NCBI GenBank assembly: GCA_009779195.1 | Contig: WRET01000019.1 | Span: forward strand, 1-47,444 | From: Micrococcales bacterium | GTDB lineage: Bacteria; Actinomycetota; Actinomycetes; Actinomycetales; Cellulomonadaceae | Direction of reading: 5' to 3' | DNA length: 47,444 bases | Part shown: positions 8,308-16,206 of the stretch, in pieces | How positions within the stretch are numbered: the first letter of the stretch is position 1 | Layout: the number at the start of each line of letters is the position of its first letter | Notes under the pieces: model-generated | Database searches by the model: none | Told to the model about the DNA's origin: nothing | The model's input: only the letters and a program-made list of their open reading frames with translations | Program-made: the position numbers and the translations under genes

Positions 8308-8379
8308 ATGCGTGCGACATGGAATGCGGCGGCCAGCATCGTCGCAGCGCTCAGCCTGGCTAATGACCATATGGCCTGA
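8308..8379 (+). pseudogene. Truncated signal-peptide ORF, 23 codons
   Basis: An AGGAGGT ribosome binding site (8296-8302) precedes ATG at 8308. The frame encodes MRATWNAAASIVAALSLA and then ANDHMA and TGA. This is the start of an export or lipoprotein signal peptide that stops where the lipobox would come. It looks like the 5' end of a lipoprotein gene cut by a deletion; a genuine tiny membrane peptide is the alternative. Confidence 0.5.
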
Positions 8380-8581
8380 GACTATGATCGTTCGGTCATC
8401 TGGGGAACAGCTGTGGCGGACGGTTGCTCGAACAGGGTGCCCCGACCCGACCTCAACGAGGATTCTCATGGATGGCTTCGGCTCCCTCTCAACCCTAGAC
8501 ACCCCCATCTTGGCCTGCGACGACGCTGGACCGCTTGGTTGTGCCGATGCGGCAAACAGTCCCTCGTGAACAGCAACGATC

Positions 8582-9064
8582 ATGCGTCGGGCTGCGGTGG
8601 TGTGTGCCGCTCCGCTCGTCTTGCTCGTCGGGTGCACCTCTGGCACGGGTACGGGCACTGGCACGCCACCGACCAACGCCTGGCCGACCAGCACGGTGAC
8701 CGCGGCCCAAGACCCTGCCATCCCGGTTGTTGCCATCAACTTGTGCGACGACCTTCCCGAGGTGCTGCCCCTGTGCCTGGTTTCGTGGGACCACTATGGC
8801 GAGCCTGAGTGGATCACCCTCAGCTTCGGGGAGTGTGGCGTCATGAGTTGGAGTATCGACTACTCGCGTGCCGAAGGTACCGGCACCTGGACGTTCGACG
8901 GGGACGGCACGGTCTCGGTCCACCTCGACACACCCATCCCGCAGGCTCCCACGAGCGACCTGTCGCTGGAGTTCGGGACAGTCCAGAACGGCTGCGGGGA
9001 CGGGTGGGTCGCACTCGTCGATCCTGCACTGTTGCTGCACTTCGACCCGCAGGGCTGCGAGTAG
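8582..9064 (+). CDS. Putative lipoprotein, 160 aa
   Basis: The N-terminus has a lipoprotein signal ending in LLVGC (Cys at about 18), followed by a Thr/Gly linker (TSGTGTGTGTPP). The exported part has five further cysteines (NLCDD, PLCLV, GECG, NGCG, QGCE), so disulfides are likely. The C-terminus ends in FDPQGCE. No family recognised. The ribosome binding site is weak. The gene has the same design as the 7365-7976 lipoprotein (signal, Thr-rich linker, small Cys-containing domain), so both may belong to one loose family of surface lipoproteins in this region. Confidence 0.75.
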   Translation: MRRAAVVCAAPLVLLVGCTSGTGTGTGTPPTNAWPTSTVTAAQDPAIPVVAINLCDDLPEVLPLCLVSWDHYGEPEWITLSFGECGVMSWSIDYSRAEGTGTWTFDGDGTVSVHLDTPIPQAPTSDLSLEFGTVQNGCGDGWVALVDPALLLHFDPQGCE

Positions 9065-9081
9065 CACCGCAACGCGAGCGC

Positions 9082-9189
9082 CTAGAGCTGGCCGAGCGCC
9101 GAGACATCGAAGGTGATCTCGGCGCCGGCCACGTTCAGCGTGACAAGGCCGGTGCAGTGTTGGTGCCAGTGTCGATCACCGAGACATCA
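9082..9189 (-). pseudogene. C-terminal fragment of an exported protein
   Basis: Minus-strand codons ending at TAG (9082-9084) read HQHCTGLV and then TLNVAGAEITFDVSALGQL, a convincing beta-rich protein end. There is no start codon or signal peptide upstream, so it looks like the tail of a lost gene. The family is unknown. Confidence 0.35.
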
Positions 9190-9194
9190 CATCC

Positions 9195-10049
9195 TCAGGA
9201 TACCCACACCGCAATTGCAGATACGAGCGAAACTGCTAGCCCAGCGATGAACTTGGTAGTCTCCGTCGCATCGCGGGTCCATCGGCGCTGTCGCTCCGCC
9301 ATCCGACCGACATAGTCCCCGGAGTAGGCGCGAGCCAGTCTCGTGATCACCATCTTCTCGGCACGCTCCCATTTTTTCTGAGACCTGTATTCGAGTTTCT
9401 TGCACCGAATACCGCTTGTCGGTATCCAAGTTTTCTTCAGTGCGTTCTTTGCGTTGTGCAGCGTCTTTGCGCAGGTGCTGAAGAGCACAAGCCCTGACAG
9501 CGACGAACGGTTGTCGACATCGAGCATCTCCGCAACCGCCCCTGCAGCCACGGCGAGTCTGTCCTTCAGAAAAAACTGTGCCCCTTTAATGGATAGGGAC
9601 GCCATCCCCTTGGCTATGAGAATGCCCAAGCTTGTAGTAACAACAGGCAAGAATAGTTGCCCGGGGTCGGTCGCAGGAAGAAGCCGTACGGTCACGATGA
9701 ATGCCGACCCCCCCAGCGCTGCACCCATAGTGATGAACATCAAGGTGTCCCATCGCCTGGTGGCGTCTCGTCCCAGGAGTAGATCGTATGCGAAACGAGC
9801 TCTGTCTGGTTTGTCGCACTTGCTGAAAAGTGCCGCTGTGGCAAACTGGGGGAGTGCCGCAGCTTTCCCATTAGTAAAGTCCTCGACATCTTCTTTGTCC
9901 GCATCGCACTTCCAGCGGCGGTAGGTTAGAATGTTACGCACTGTGTGGACATTCCACCACCAAAATGCGCCGGTGATAGACATCCAAGCGATCAGTTCGG
10001 CAATTGAGCTGACCATCGTTCGGACGTTCTCTACGGTCTCGGGGTTCAT
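9195..10049 (-). CDS. Hypothetical multi-span membrane protein, 284 aa
   Basis: ATG at 10049 has an excellent AGGAGG site 6 bases upstream. Upstream in-frame codons are Arg-rich chance translation. Four likely membrane spans: near residues 15-35 (IAWMSITGAFWWW), 105-130 (FITMGAALGGSAFIVTV), 138-160 (LPVVTTSLGILIAKG) and the extreme C-terminus (FIAGLAVSLVSAIAVWV). Between spans 3 and 4 is a basic, charged cytoplasmic stretch (ALKKTW, KKLEYRSQKKWERAEK). No family recognised. It stands alone on the minus strand in the accessory region. Confidence 0.75.
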   Translation of the reverse strand: MNPETVENVRTMVSSIAELIAWMSITGAFWWWNVHTVRNILTYRRWKCDADKEDVEDFTNGKAAALPQFATAALFSKCDKPDRARFAYDLLLGRDATRRWDTLMFITMGAALGGSAFIVTVRLLPATDPGQLFLPVVTTSLGILIAKGMASLSIKGAQFFLKDRLAVAAGAVAEMLDVDNRSSLSGLVLFSTCAKTLHNAKNALKKTWIPTSGIRCKKLEYRSQKKWERAEKMVITRLARAYSGDYVGRMAERQRRWTRDATETTKFIAGLAVSLVSAIAVWVS

Positions 10050-10219
10050 GCGAGTCCTCCTCTTTCCATCACCGGTACTGCGGTCAGTCGGATCCACGGT
10101 ACGTCCAACCGCCCAACGAGCATCGACCTGGCGGGCCGCACCACCTCCAGGCTGACGAAGTGGGCATGGCGCCCGTTCAGAGTGGAAGTGGTCAGCGAAG
10201 CCACCGGGACTCTTCATCA

Positions 10220-10480
10220 CCTCCTCCCATGGGCGTCCCCCATCGCAACGCCGCTGCGCACCAGAACCCCTCGCACCGTGGACTTGGCACAACCGACGCG
10301 CTTGCCGACGGCGATGCAGGACGAGCCGTCTTTGTACATGGGGACGCTCTGCCTGACCGTGGCCGGGGTACGGCACTCGACAGCGGCGTCCCGCACCGAC
10401 CGCGCCCGAATGGCTCTGACAGTCTGAAGTGGCCCCGGTGTGACCGGGCGGGGGTCAGTTCTAGCGCACCGTTGACACAC
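10220..10480 (-). pseudogene. Second recombinase/transposase-type helix-turn-helix remnant
   Basis: The part from about 10354 to 10220 reads RQSVPMYKDGSSCIAVGKRV then GCAKSTVRGVLVRSGVA, the pattern of a resolvase- or transposase-type helix-turn-helix. The 40 codons before it are Arg/Pro-rich and unconvincing. No catalytic domain is present. It differs from the fragment at 7188-7262, so they come from two different genes. Confidence 0.45.
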
Positions 10481-10594
10481 GGTGTGGCGGACAGCACCGA
10501 TGATCTGGGCGGTGGTGCGATCCGGTGATGTGGCTGGAATTTGGTGGAGCTGGCGGCGGGGGAGTGGGTGAAGCCGGGGCTGTGGACGGGGCGA

Positions 10595-10846
10595 TCAGGT
10601 GGTGGTTGCGATGCTGAGCGTGCCGCCGAGGGCGCGGGCGATGCGCGAGAGCATGATACCGCCGGGTGCTTGGGCGCCGTTCTCGATCGCGGAGATGACG
10701 GCCTGGCTAGTGCCAACGCGGCGGGCCAACTCGGTCTGGCTAAGCCCAGCTTCGGTGCGGGAGTTGTAGACCAAGTCGGCCAGGTCCATGCGGGCATCGG
10801 CCTCGGCGGCGGCCGCGTCGTACTTGGCCCGCTCGGCCTTGGTCAT
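10595..10846 (-). CDS. XRE-family helix-turn-helix protein (possible antitoxin)
   Basis: An 83-residue protein with an N-terminal Ala/Glu/Asp helix and an HTH_3 domain at about residues 30-80 (SRTEAGLSQTELARRVGTS, VISAIENG, MLSRIARALG). This size and layout are typical of HigA-type antitoxins and of small phage or plasmid repressors. No intact toxin lies on either side. The plus-strand fragment at 10864-11013 is on the opposite strand. The ribosome binding site before 10846 is weak, so an internal start is possible. Confidence 0.75.
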   Translation of the reverse strand: MTKAERAKYDAAAAEADARMDLADLVYNSRTEAGLSQTELARRVGTSQAVISAIENGAQAPGGIMLSRIARALGGTLSIATTT

Positions 10847-10863
10847 GGCGGCCAGGTCAGCGT

Positions 10864-11013
10864 CTCAGTGCTCTTGTTCTGACGGCAGACATTGTCGAGG
10901 ACGATGCCGAAATCAAGTTGGTCATCGAAGCCTCGGACGAAGAAACAAAATTTGTCGACACATTTCCGACCCAGATGCATCTCCCGCATCTCATGCTCAT
11001 CGATTTCACGTGA
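10864..11013 (+). pseudogene. Orphan C-terminal coding fragment
   Basis: A plus-strand frame ending at TGA (11011-11013) reads SALVLTADIVEDDAEIKLVI and then EASDEETKFVDTF and HLPHLMLIDFT. The composition is that of a real acidic protein, and the codon use is less GC-rich than around it. There is no start codon or ribosome binding site, and upstream the frame becomes Trp/Arg-rich nonsense. It is probably the 3' remnant of a gene cut by rearrangement. The family is unknown. Confidence 0.35.
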
Positions 11014-11221
11014 TTTCCTACGTCAAAACAAGCGGCCGCACAGGCTGACGCTCCCACGTCTCGGGGGTCCCAGGAAGTGGATCTGTGACCCACCGAACTC
11101 CAGTGCCTGTGGCGTCACGGCCCAATCTTGACTAACTCATACCGACGCAAGTCCGCCTGGGGTAGGATCTCATGTGTGCAGTCAGATAGCGACCGGCATC
11201 ACACAACAGGTAGGGGTCAGC

Positions 11222-11512
11222 ATGGGTGTTAGGTATGAAATAGACCGCGGAGCCCTGGCGGCGGTGATCGAGGTGCTGCGTCAGCAGGCCGTCGGCATCG
11301 CCAACGATCTGGGCCAGTTGGAACTGACTGTCTCAACGCTGCGCCTCGAATGGTCAGGCGAAGCCCAGATGGCCTACGACGGAGCACAGCAGGAGTGGAC
11401 ACAGCAAATGTCGGATCTTAACGCCGTGCTCCAGCGTACCATACAGAAACTGGAGAACATTCTCGTTGCATACACCACGGCCTACAACAGAATGAACGGG
11501 AGGTCGGCGTAA
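11222..11512 (+). CDS. WXG100-family protein (ESX/type VII substrate)
   Basis: A 96-residue helical-hairpin protein. The turn motif is W44-S45-G46 within LRLEWSGEAQMAYDGAQ, and the C-terminal helix ends in YTTAYNRMNG. Such proteins form dimers and are exported by ESX/type VII systems or act as partners of larger substrates. ATG at 11222 has AGGGG 6 bases upstream. No EccC-type ATPase or other secretion gene is in the window, so a machine encoded elsewhere must be used. It is convergent with the minus-strand type VII-like cluster at 11590-14269. A diverged fragment of a close paralogue lies at 16207-16263. Confidence 0.9.
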   Translation: MGVRYEIDRGALAAVIEVLRQQAVGIANDLGQLELTVSTLRLEWSGEAQMAYDGAQQEWTQQMSDLNAVLQRTIQKLENILVAYTTAYNRMNGRSA

Positions 11513-11589
11513 TTTTGCCGCGCACAGTCATGTGAATAATCTAGATGTGGATGTCGACAAAGAACTGAAGTGAATGGAACTGGTACTAT

Positions 11590-12378
11590 TCACTTTGGAT
11601 ACGATGGATCTGCGCTTACTAGTAGAGAGGACCTAGAGCAAGGCTTCACAGTGAAGTTGGTCGGACTGCCATCGGACACATCCTCGAGATCAAGGCTGGT
11701 GGAACTCCAGGTCGGATCGACTCTCGGAGTGATGTGGTAGACGGCAGGAAACACCAGGAAGCCAATAGTGTGACGCGTGCCGTCGACAATTTGTCCCTCG
11801 TCGGAATCGACATCGCTTATGAAAAATGGGACATATCTTTGGCTGCCTAGAGTTGAAACCGATAGGCTACCGAGCAGTCCGCGCGTAAGCACCCATTGTC
11901 CGTTTTTAAATATATAGTGCAGTGTTTCGACATAGATCGTGTCATCAAGCCTGAATGAGACCTCGACACCAGCCTTGCGAACATCGTTGGAAGCGGTCGA
12001 GAATTCCCAGGAGTCGGAAATTTTCGGTTCAGAGATGCGCTCCAAAGCGCCACTCAGCACCTCGTCAGTAAGCAGATTGTGATTTATGGGAGCGCATGCA
12101 GAAAATTCTTGACCACACCAGTTATCGAGTTCGCCAGACAGAGCGAGTGCACGAGAGGCATGTCCAGATGCGATCGCCTCAAGATAGGCTTCTGCATTTT
12201 GTACAACACCCGGGGGAGCGGATTTCGGTTCGTGCGATGAGAAAATCCCAAACAGACGGATAGCCATAAGTAGTGCTGCGGCGGCGATTAGTAGCACCGC
12301 AGTGATAAGGGTCACGACAACGGCCGGTTTTAGCACATGGCCAGAGATTCGCAAAGGCATGTCTACTCTCGACTCCAT
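11590..12378 (-). CDS. Single-pass membrane protein with extracytoplasmic domain
   Basis: A 262-residue protein (ATG at 12378; ATG at 12360 is an alternative). One hydrophobic segment near residues 20-42 (VVVTLITAVLLIAAAALLMA) is followed by an extracytoplasmic domain. The domain begins with a helical AEAYLEAIASGHASRAL stretch like NTF2/DUF4878-type lipoproteins, then a beta-rich part with three or four cysteines. It is last in a four-gene minus-strand run whose other members look type VII-associated. A role as immunity protein or membrane partner of the 287-residue protein is inference. It is visibly AT-richer than the core genes. Confidence 0.65.
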   Translation of the reverse strand: MESRVDMPLRISGHVLKPAVVVTLITAVLLIAAAALLMAIRLFGIFSSHEPKSAPPGVVQNAEAYLEAIASGHASRALALSGELDNWCGQEFSACAPINHNLLTDEVLSGALERISEPKISDSWEFSTASNDVRKAGVEVSFRLDDTIYVETLHYIFKNGQWVLTRGLLGSLSVSTLGSQRYVPFFISDVDSDEGQIVDGTRHTIGFLVFPAVYHITPRVDPTWSSTSLDLEDVSDGSPTNFTVKPCSRSSLLVSADPSYPK

Positions 12379-12559
12379 TCCTATGGGAAGTCTAGCACGG
12401 GGCAAGACATCTCATACGGGGCAAACCGGAACTTTCCTTCCGAGTGTCACAAATTGCCCAATTGTTATATGATCCTTGAGAATTCTAGATTACTTGTGGC
12501 TTTGTCCCGGTCGTTCAGCAGCGTGCTGCGAGTGACCGTCCGTGACAACGACCAATTTA

Positions 12560-13423
12560 CTACGGTTCCACAAAATCTGCACGTGACCATTTCCCGGAAC
12601 TGGTATCCAAATCGGCCTTTTGAGCCAGGCCCCTTCGTGTGCTCTCGGCCGCCTGAATTGTATAGACGGTGCTAGCCATACATATAATCGCAGAAATGAC
12701 TGCGACGATCAACCCTGGAACTCCACCGGCGCCACCAAATTCAATCGTGGCAGCGAGCCCGACGAGCCCGTAGTAGAGCCCAATAATTGCGACAACGAAT
12801 GCGGCTATCGAGATGAGGGCGCCGAGATTAAAGTCCTCAATGGAATCGGCCATTTCTTTCAAAATGCTACTCAGTGTTTCGAGCCAATTGTCTGACCTGC
12901 CGAGTTCCAGAACCTGTTGCGACAGAGCATAGGAGTATTTTTCAGAGGCAGGTGGCGCATTCCACGACTGGACGGCTTTGAGGTTGGTCCCAGCCATGGT
13001 TCCTCCAAGTGTTGATACCATGGGTACGACAGCGTCGATTGTCTGGGCGGCATTGCGAAGAGTATCGGGTGAGCCGACCCACCACACAAGCGAGTCCATA
13101 TATGTTATGAAATCGTGCGACTGATCGCTGATGCCCTTTACGAGTGCGATAATTGGAACAGAAATAAAATCGACTAGAGGTGTCTTGACCCAACCGGGAA
13201 GCACCGTCCACACAACGTCACCAACGATAGTGCCGACAAACGCGCCGACCGGTCCGCCGATGGCACCAGCTGCAGCTTTGATAGAAAGCCGTCCTTGTTT
13301 GAACGCTTCTTCAACTGCGCTTTTGATTAGCGCTGAACCCTCTTTGTCGATAATTGTCAAGAACCCACTTGCAGTTTCCAAATTTGTTTGGATCTGCTGC
13401 CTGATTTCTGCTGCGACTCCCAT
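12560..13423 (-). CDS. Glycine-zipper membrane protein, WXG-like (type VII effector candidate)
   Basis: 287 residues. The N-terminus is helical (EIRQQIQTNLETASGFL). A glycine zipper follows near residues 50-70 (AAGAIGGPVGAFVGTIVG). The middle contains a WXG-like turn (SWNAPPASEKYSYAL) flanked by helices, and there are two hydrophobic segments near 200-260 (ISIAAFVVAIIGLYYGLVG, LIVAVISAIICMA). This suits a large WXG/LXG-like type VII substrate, possibly membrane-active. Its ATG overlaps the TGA of the preceding gene by one base (TGATG). No known toxin domain is recognised. Confidence 0.65.
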   Translation of the reverse strand: MGVAAEIRQQIQTNLETASGFLTIIDKEGSALIKSAVEEAFKQGRLSIKAAAGAIGGPVGAFVGTIVGDVVWTVLPGWVKTPLVDFISVPIIALVKGISDQSHDFITYMDSLVWWVGSPDTLRNAAQTIDAVVPMVSTLGGTMAGTNLKAVQSWNAPPASEKYSYALSQQVLELGRSDNWLETLSSILKEMADSIEDFNLGALISIAAFVVAIIGLYYGLVGLAATIEFGGAGGVPGLIVAVISAIICMASTVYTIQAAESTRRGLAQKADLDTSSGKWSRADFVEP

Positions 13424-13752
13424 CAGAGTTCATCCATTTCTTTCTGAATTTCATCAATTTCTTCTTGTGCGGCACCTTCGGCAATTTCAGCATTGATTGC
13501 ACACTGCAGAAGTTGGCAAGCGATGTCGGTCATGGTTGTTGAACCGTCGGCGTAGTGCTGCTGTAAGTGTTGGTCGAGTCTTGCCCATGCTATGCGTACC
13601 TCCTGGGCACTGGGCTGTCCAGACCAGTCATCGTCATCCATGTTGTTGCCAGCGACTTCCAGACTTGTCTGAATCGTGCTGATATTTGTGGACCAGAGGG
13701 CCCAACACTCATTTGCATCATACCGGAGGTCGTCACTATCTACTTTGTCCAT
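13423..13752 (-). CDS. Small acidic protein, 109 aa
   Basis: ATG at 13752 lies 17 bases inside the end of the upstream YbaB-like gene, and its TGA overlaps the next start, so the three genes are translationally coupled. The protein is very acidic and helical (DKVDSDDLRYDANECW, NMDDDDWSG, EEIDEIQKEMDEL). It carries a DWSG turn near the middle that recalls a WXG hairpin, though the length and charge differ from classical WXG100. It could be the chaperone or small partner of the 287-residue protein. No family assignment is firm. Confidence 0.65.
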   Translation of the reverse strand: MDKVDSDDLRYDANECWALWSTNISTIQTSLEVAGNNMDDDDWSGQPSAQEVRIAWARLDQHLQQHYADGSTTMTDIACQLLQCAINAEIAEGAAQEEIDEIQKEMDEL

Positions 13753-14269
13753 TCCATTTCTCTTTCTCGTCGTGCGGGCAGGCCAAGGCGCCAGAGCATG
13801 TCTCAATTACTGCTTGGCAGACCTCGGCTTTCCTGGAAAACAAAGCAAACTCGGAGCGGATGTGCACCCGGACCGGGCGTCCTACCAATAGGTCTATACT
13901 GACTATCCCGTCGATACCAGTAATTGTCTCAGGCCGCGGAATGTCCCCTTGTGTAATCGCGCGGGCTAGGAAGGTATTCTTCAGATCGTTTTCTGTAATG
14001 GGATTACGTTTTTGATAGCCTGACACGATCTCTTTGCTCACGGCAGCCTCAATCAGGGAAGGTGTGGCATCACAGGCTTTTTCCATGATTTCCATGAAAA
14101 CCGGAATCCCTGCGTTGTCGAACTCAATACGCACCAGTCCCTCAGTTGATACCTGGAACTTTTGTAACTGATCCCCTAACTCCTCGGCCCTGTTTTTTAG
14201 GTTTTCTGCGCCGTTCTGCAGTTGACGTAATTGTTGCAGAATTGTTTCGGCGGGCAATATCTCTTTCAT
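13736..14269 (-). CDS. YbaB/EbfC-like (EspL-like) protein
   Basis: 177 residues. A predicted coiled-coil helix (ILQQLRQLQNGAENLKNRAEELGDQ region) is followed by a beta strand pair (GLVRIEFDNAGIPVFMEI). This is the order of YbaB/EbfC nucleoid-associated proteins and of EspL-like proteins encoded in ESX loci. A C-terminal extension (YQKRNPITENDL, DGIVSIDLLVGRPVRVHI) is not part of the basic fold. ATG at 14269 has only a weak GAGA site. It is first of four coupled or close minus-strand genes. The YbaB call rests on the pattern, not on a search. Confidence 0.6.
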   Translation of the reverse strand: MKEILPAETILQQLRQLQNGAENLKNRAEELGDQLQKFQVSTEGLVRIEFDNAGIPVFMEIMEKACDATPSLIEAAVSKEIVSGYQKRNPITENDLKNTFLARAITQGDIPRPETITGIDGIVSIDLLVGRPVRVHIRSEFALFSRKAEVCQAVIETCSGALACPHDEKEKWNGQSR

Positions 14270-15189
14270 GTTATTCTCGCGTTTTTTGCTACGTTTGACC
14301 TTGGCTGTTCCTGCGACGGCATGTCCCTTCTGTCGGTCATGCCGGGCCATCGCCGGATGGGCATGATTGCCCGTACCAAATTTCTCTCCGCCATTGTTCG
14401 CTCTTTTCGACTTTTACCCTGTGGCTCGGACGGTTCATCTGTCTCATGCCTATTTTCGTCGCCGGTTTCTCCTTCTTTGAATCAGTTATGTCTGCCGTGC
14501 CCGCTCCACGGCGTCAATTTCTAGGAGTATTCATGGTTTCTTCTCCAGCTCGATGGTCGATGGTCAATGAGTGTGTGTCCCAGCCTTCCGGCCACTGCAC
14601 CTCGCTGGGGACCGGGGACCACATGCTTCCGGCGGCTCGACCCACAACGCTGCACACGCACCCCCTCTCTCGTCACTCACGGTGCGAGGGAGAGGGCTGT
14701 CAACGGTCATGCCGCTCTCCCGATCGGCGATCCTGGCAAGCCCCGCATGCCGATAGCACATCCTACCCATGGATCACCCATACAGATGACTCTTTCGGGA
14801 TGCGAGTATTCGTCTCTCTGTTGCGCCGCTCCTGAACTGCCCCTCTGACCAGCCATGACGTCGCTCCATTGGTACGAATGCTGTTCGAACTCGGCGTCAA
14901 CGACCCGCCCCTACCCGTCAGCGTGACAGTTCGGTTGTGTCGAGACGTGGGCTGCGGGTGCCGTGGAGGACGGCGCGAGTCTGGCGTGGTTCGGGCGGGC
15001 TCGGCCCACCGGGACTACCGAGATGGTGGCAGCCCCAACTGGCGTCGTCGTGGACCAGACACAGTTCCCAACGCACCCGGCAGGGCTGGCCCGTGCCGCC
15101 GGATGGATCGCCAGGCGAGCTCCAGGCAGACCCCTGTGGTTTGGTCAACTCGAACTGGCTGCGGCCACGGCAAGCACCACCACCAGGAC
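14270..15189. other. Long stretch without a recognisable gene
   Basis: About 920 bases. Open frames on both strands are short, Arg/Ser/Pro-rich and lack ribosome binding sites. The part next to 14270 should hold the promoter of the minus-strand type VII-like cluster, but no clear -35/-10 pair was found. It may be decayed sequence. Confidence 0.5.
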
Positions 15190-15535
15190 CATGGCGACCG
15201 CGACCATCCCACCAGGGCGCTGGCGGCGATGAGCGCGTCCATCACCGCGGGGTGGTTTCCGGCTCGGGTGTGTGTGGTGCGACGACCTGGGCGTAGTGCG
15301 GGGCGTGCTCGGGCAGGTAGGGCAGGGTCCGGTCGCCCCATGGCGGTGAACAGGACGTTGGCTGTGGCGGACAGGGTGCGCTTGCGCCCGCCGTCTGGGA
15401 GCAAGGCGACACCAGCGAGGATCGCAGAGCGCGTGACGGCCGTGGTGCACACCTCGTCAGCGACGGTCTGGAGCCAGCCTTCGACTCGTTTGGTACCACA
15501 AATGCCGTCTGATAATATGACATCGCCTCGTCAAC
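15190..15535 (-). pseudogene. vapC-like PIN-domain toxin, frameshifted
   Basis: Pieces of one PIN-domain protein appear in order on the minus strand: DVILSDG and KRVEGWLQTVADEV, then AVTRSAILAGVALLPDG and RKRTLSATANVLFTAM in one frame. LPYLPEHAPHYAQVV follows in a second frame, then AVMDALIAASALV back in the first. These match the VapC order (first strand, TTAVTRAEIL, LPDGRRR, YAQIV, DALIAA). Two frameshifts and loss of the DTN active-site signature near the start show it is dead. No vapB precedes it. Confidence 0.65.
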
Positions 15536-15635
15536 CAGGGGCACACACTCGAAAGATGGCCAGGAAGTCCGGTGTCCAATCAGACCGGAACTGGGTCAGG
15601 TACACGCGTGACCATGAAGAGAAGGCAGGACTCGG

Positions 15636-15779
15636 ATGCGTCTGCTCCACAGCATTGCTTGCGGCGGCTCAGTCGCAGCAGTCGGTACTAACGTCGCTGG
15701 CGACGGATTCAGTATTTCGTCGTTCATCCCCATCCAGTGCGCTCCGAGCGGTTCTGGAACCACTCTGGCGAGATCGTGA
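15636..15779 (+). CDS. Small ORF, 47 codons, before a lipoprotein gene
   Basis: ATG at 15636 with an AGGAC-like site. The product is Gly/Ser-rich with a mildly hydrophobic middle (IACGGSVAAVGTNVAG) and ends FIPIQCAPSGSGTTLARS. It ends 7 bases before the lipoprotein start on the same strand. It may be a real small protein or the tail of a lost gene. No family recognised. Confidence 0.3.
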   Translation: MRLLHSIACGGSVAAVGTNVAGDGFSISSFIPIQCAPSGSGTTLARS

Positions 15780-15786
15780 GAGAATC

Positions 15787-16203
15787 ATGAGACAAGGAGT
15801 CGCGTCGGCCGTTGTTCTGGTCTTTGGTGGGATGCTGTCGGCAGGGTGCAGCGGTGACGGCGTCAGCGCGCCAGAGCTGACGGCACCATCGACGGTCAAG
15901 GCAGGAGAGGCGTTCGAGCTCAGTGGTGTCGACGCCACGACGATCCGCAAAACCACAGTTCGCGCGACGGGTTCCACCGAGTCTTGGGTGCTTGTCGCAA
16001 GCGGCGACTCGGCACCGCCCACCGCGCTCCCGGGCAATCCGCTCGTTTCCGACAGCCTGGACACCCCCACTGGTGCTGTGACTCTCACTTTCGATTCCTC
16101 CACCACACCGGGCTCATACAAAGTCTGCGTCCCGGTTTCGGTGGGCACCAGCGACGACGTGGAAGACGTCTGCGTGACTATCTCTGTCGAAGCGCCACAG
16201 TAA
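15787..16203 (+). CDS. Putative lipoprotein, 138 aa
   Basis: ATG at 15787 is preceded by GTGAGAG. The long frame upstream of it is chance translation. The signal peptide ends in LSAGC (Cys21), followed by a short Ser/Gly linker and a beta-sandwich-like domain (APSTVKAGEAFELSG, GAVTLTFDSSTTPGSYKVCV, VCVTISVEAPQ). This pattern of alternating strands resembles Ig-like surface domains, with one possible disulfide between two Cys near the end. Its stop is followed within four bases by a WXG100 fragment, so a recombination junction lies directly behind it. Confidence 0.75.
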   Translation: MRQGVASAVVLVFGGMLSAGCSGDGVSAPELTAPSTVKAGEAFELSGVDATTIRKTTVRATGSTESWVLVASGDSAPPTALPGNPLVSDSLDTPTGAVTLTFDSSTTPGSYKVCVPVSVGTSDDVEDVCVTISVEAPQ

Positions 16204-16206
16204 CCA

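Noticed and set aside
8036..8569. Plus-strand frame of 177 codons
   Set aside because: Runs through the well-supported short ORF at 8308 in another frame, has no ribosome binding site and no protein-like composition in its second half.
14446..14835. Plus-strand frame of 129 codons
   Set aside because: Ser/Arg/His-rich, no ribosome binding site, no domain pattern.
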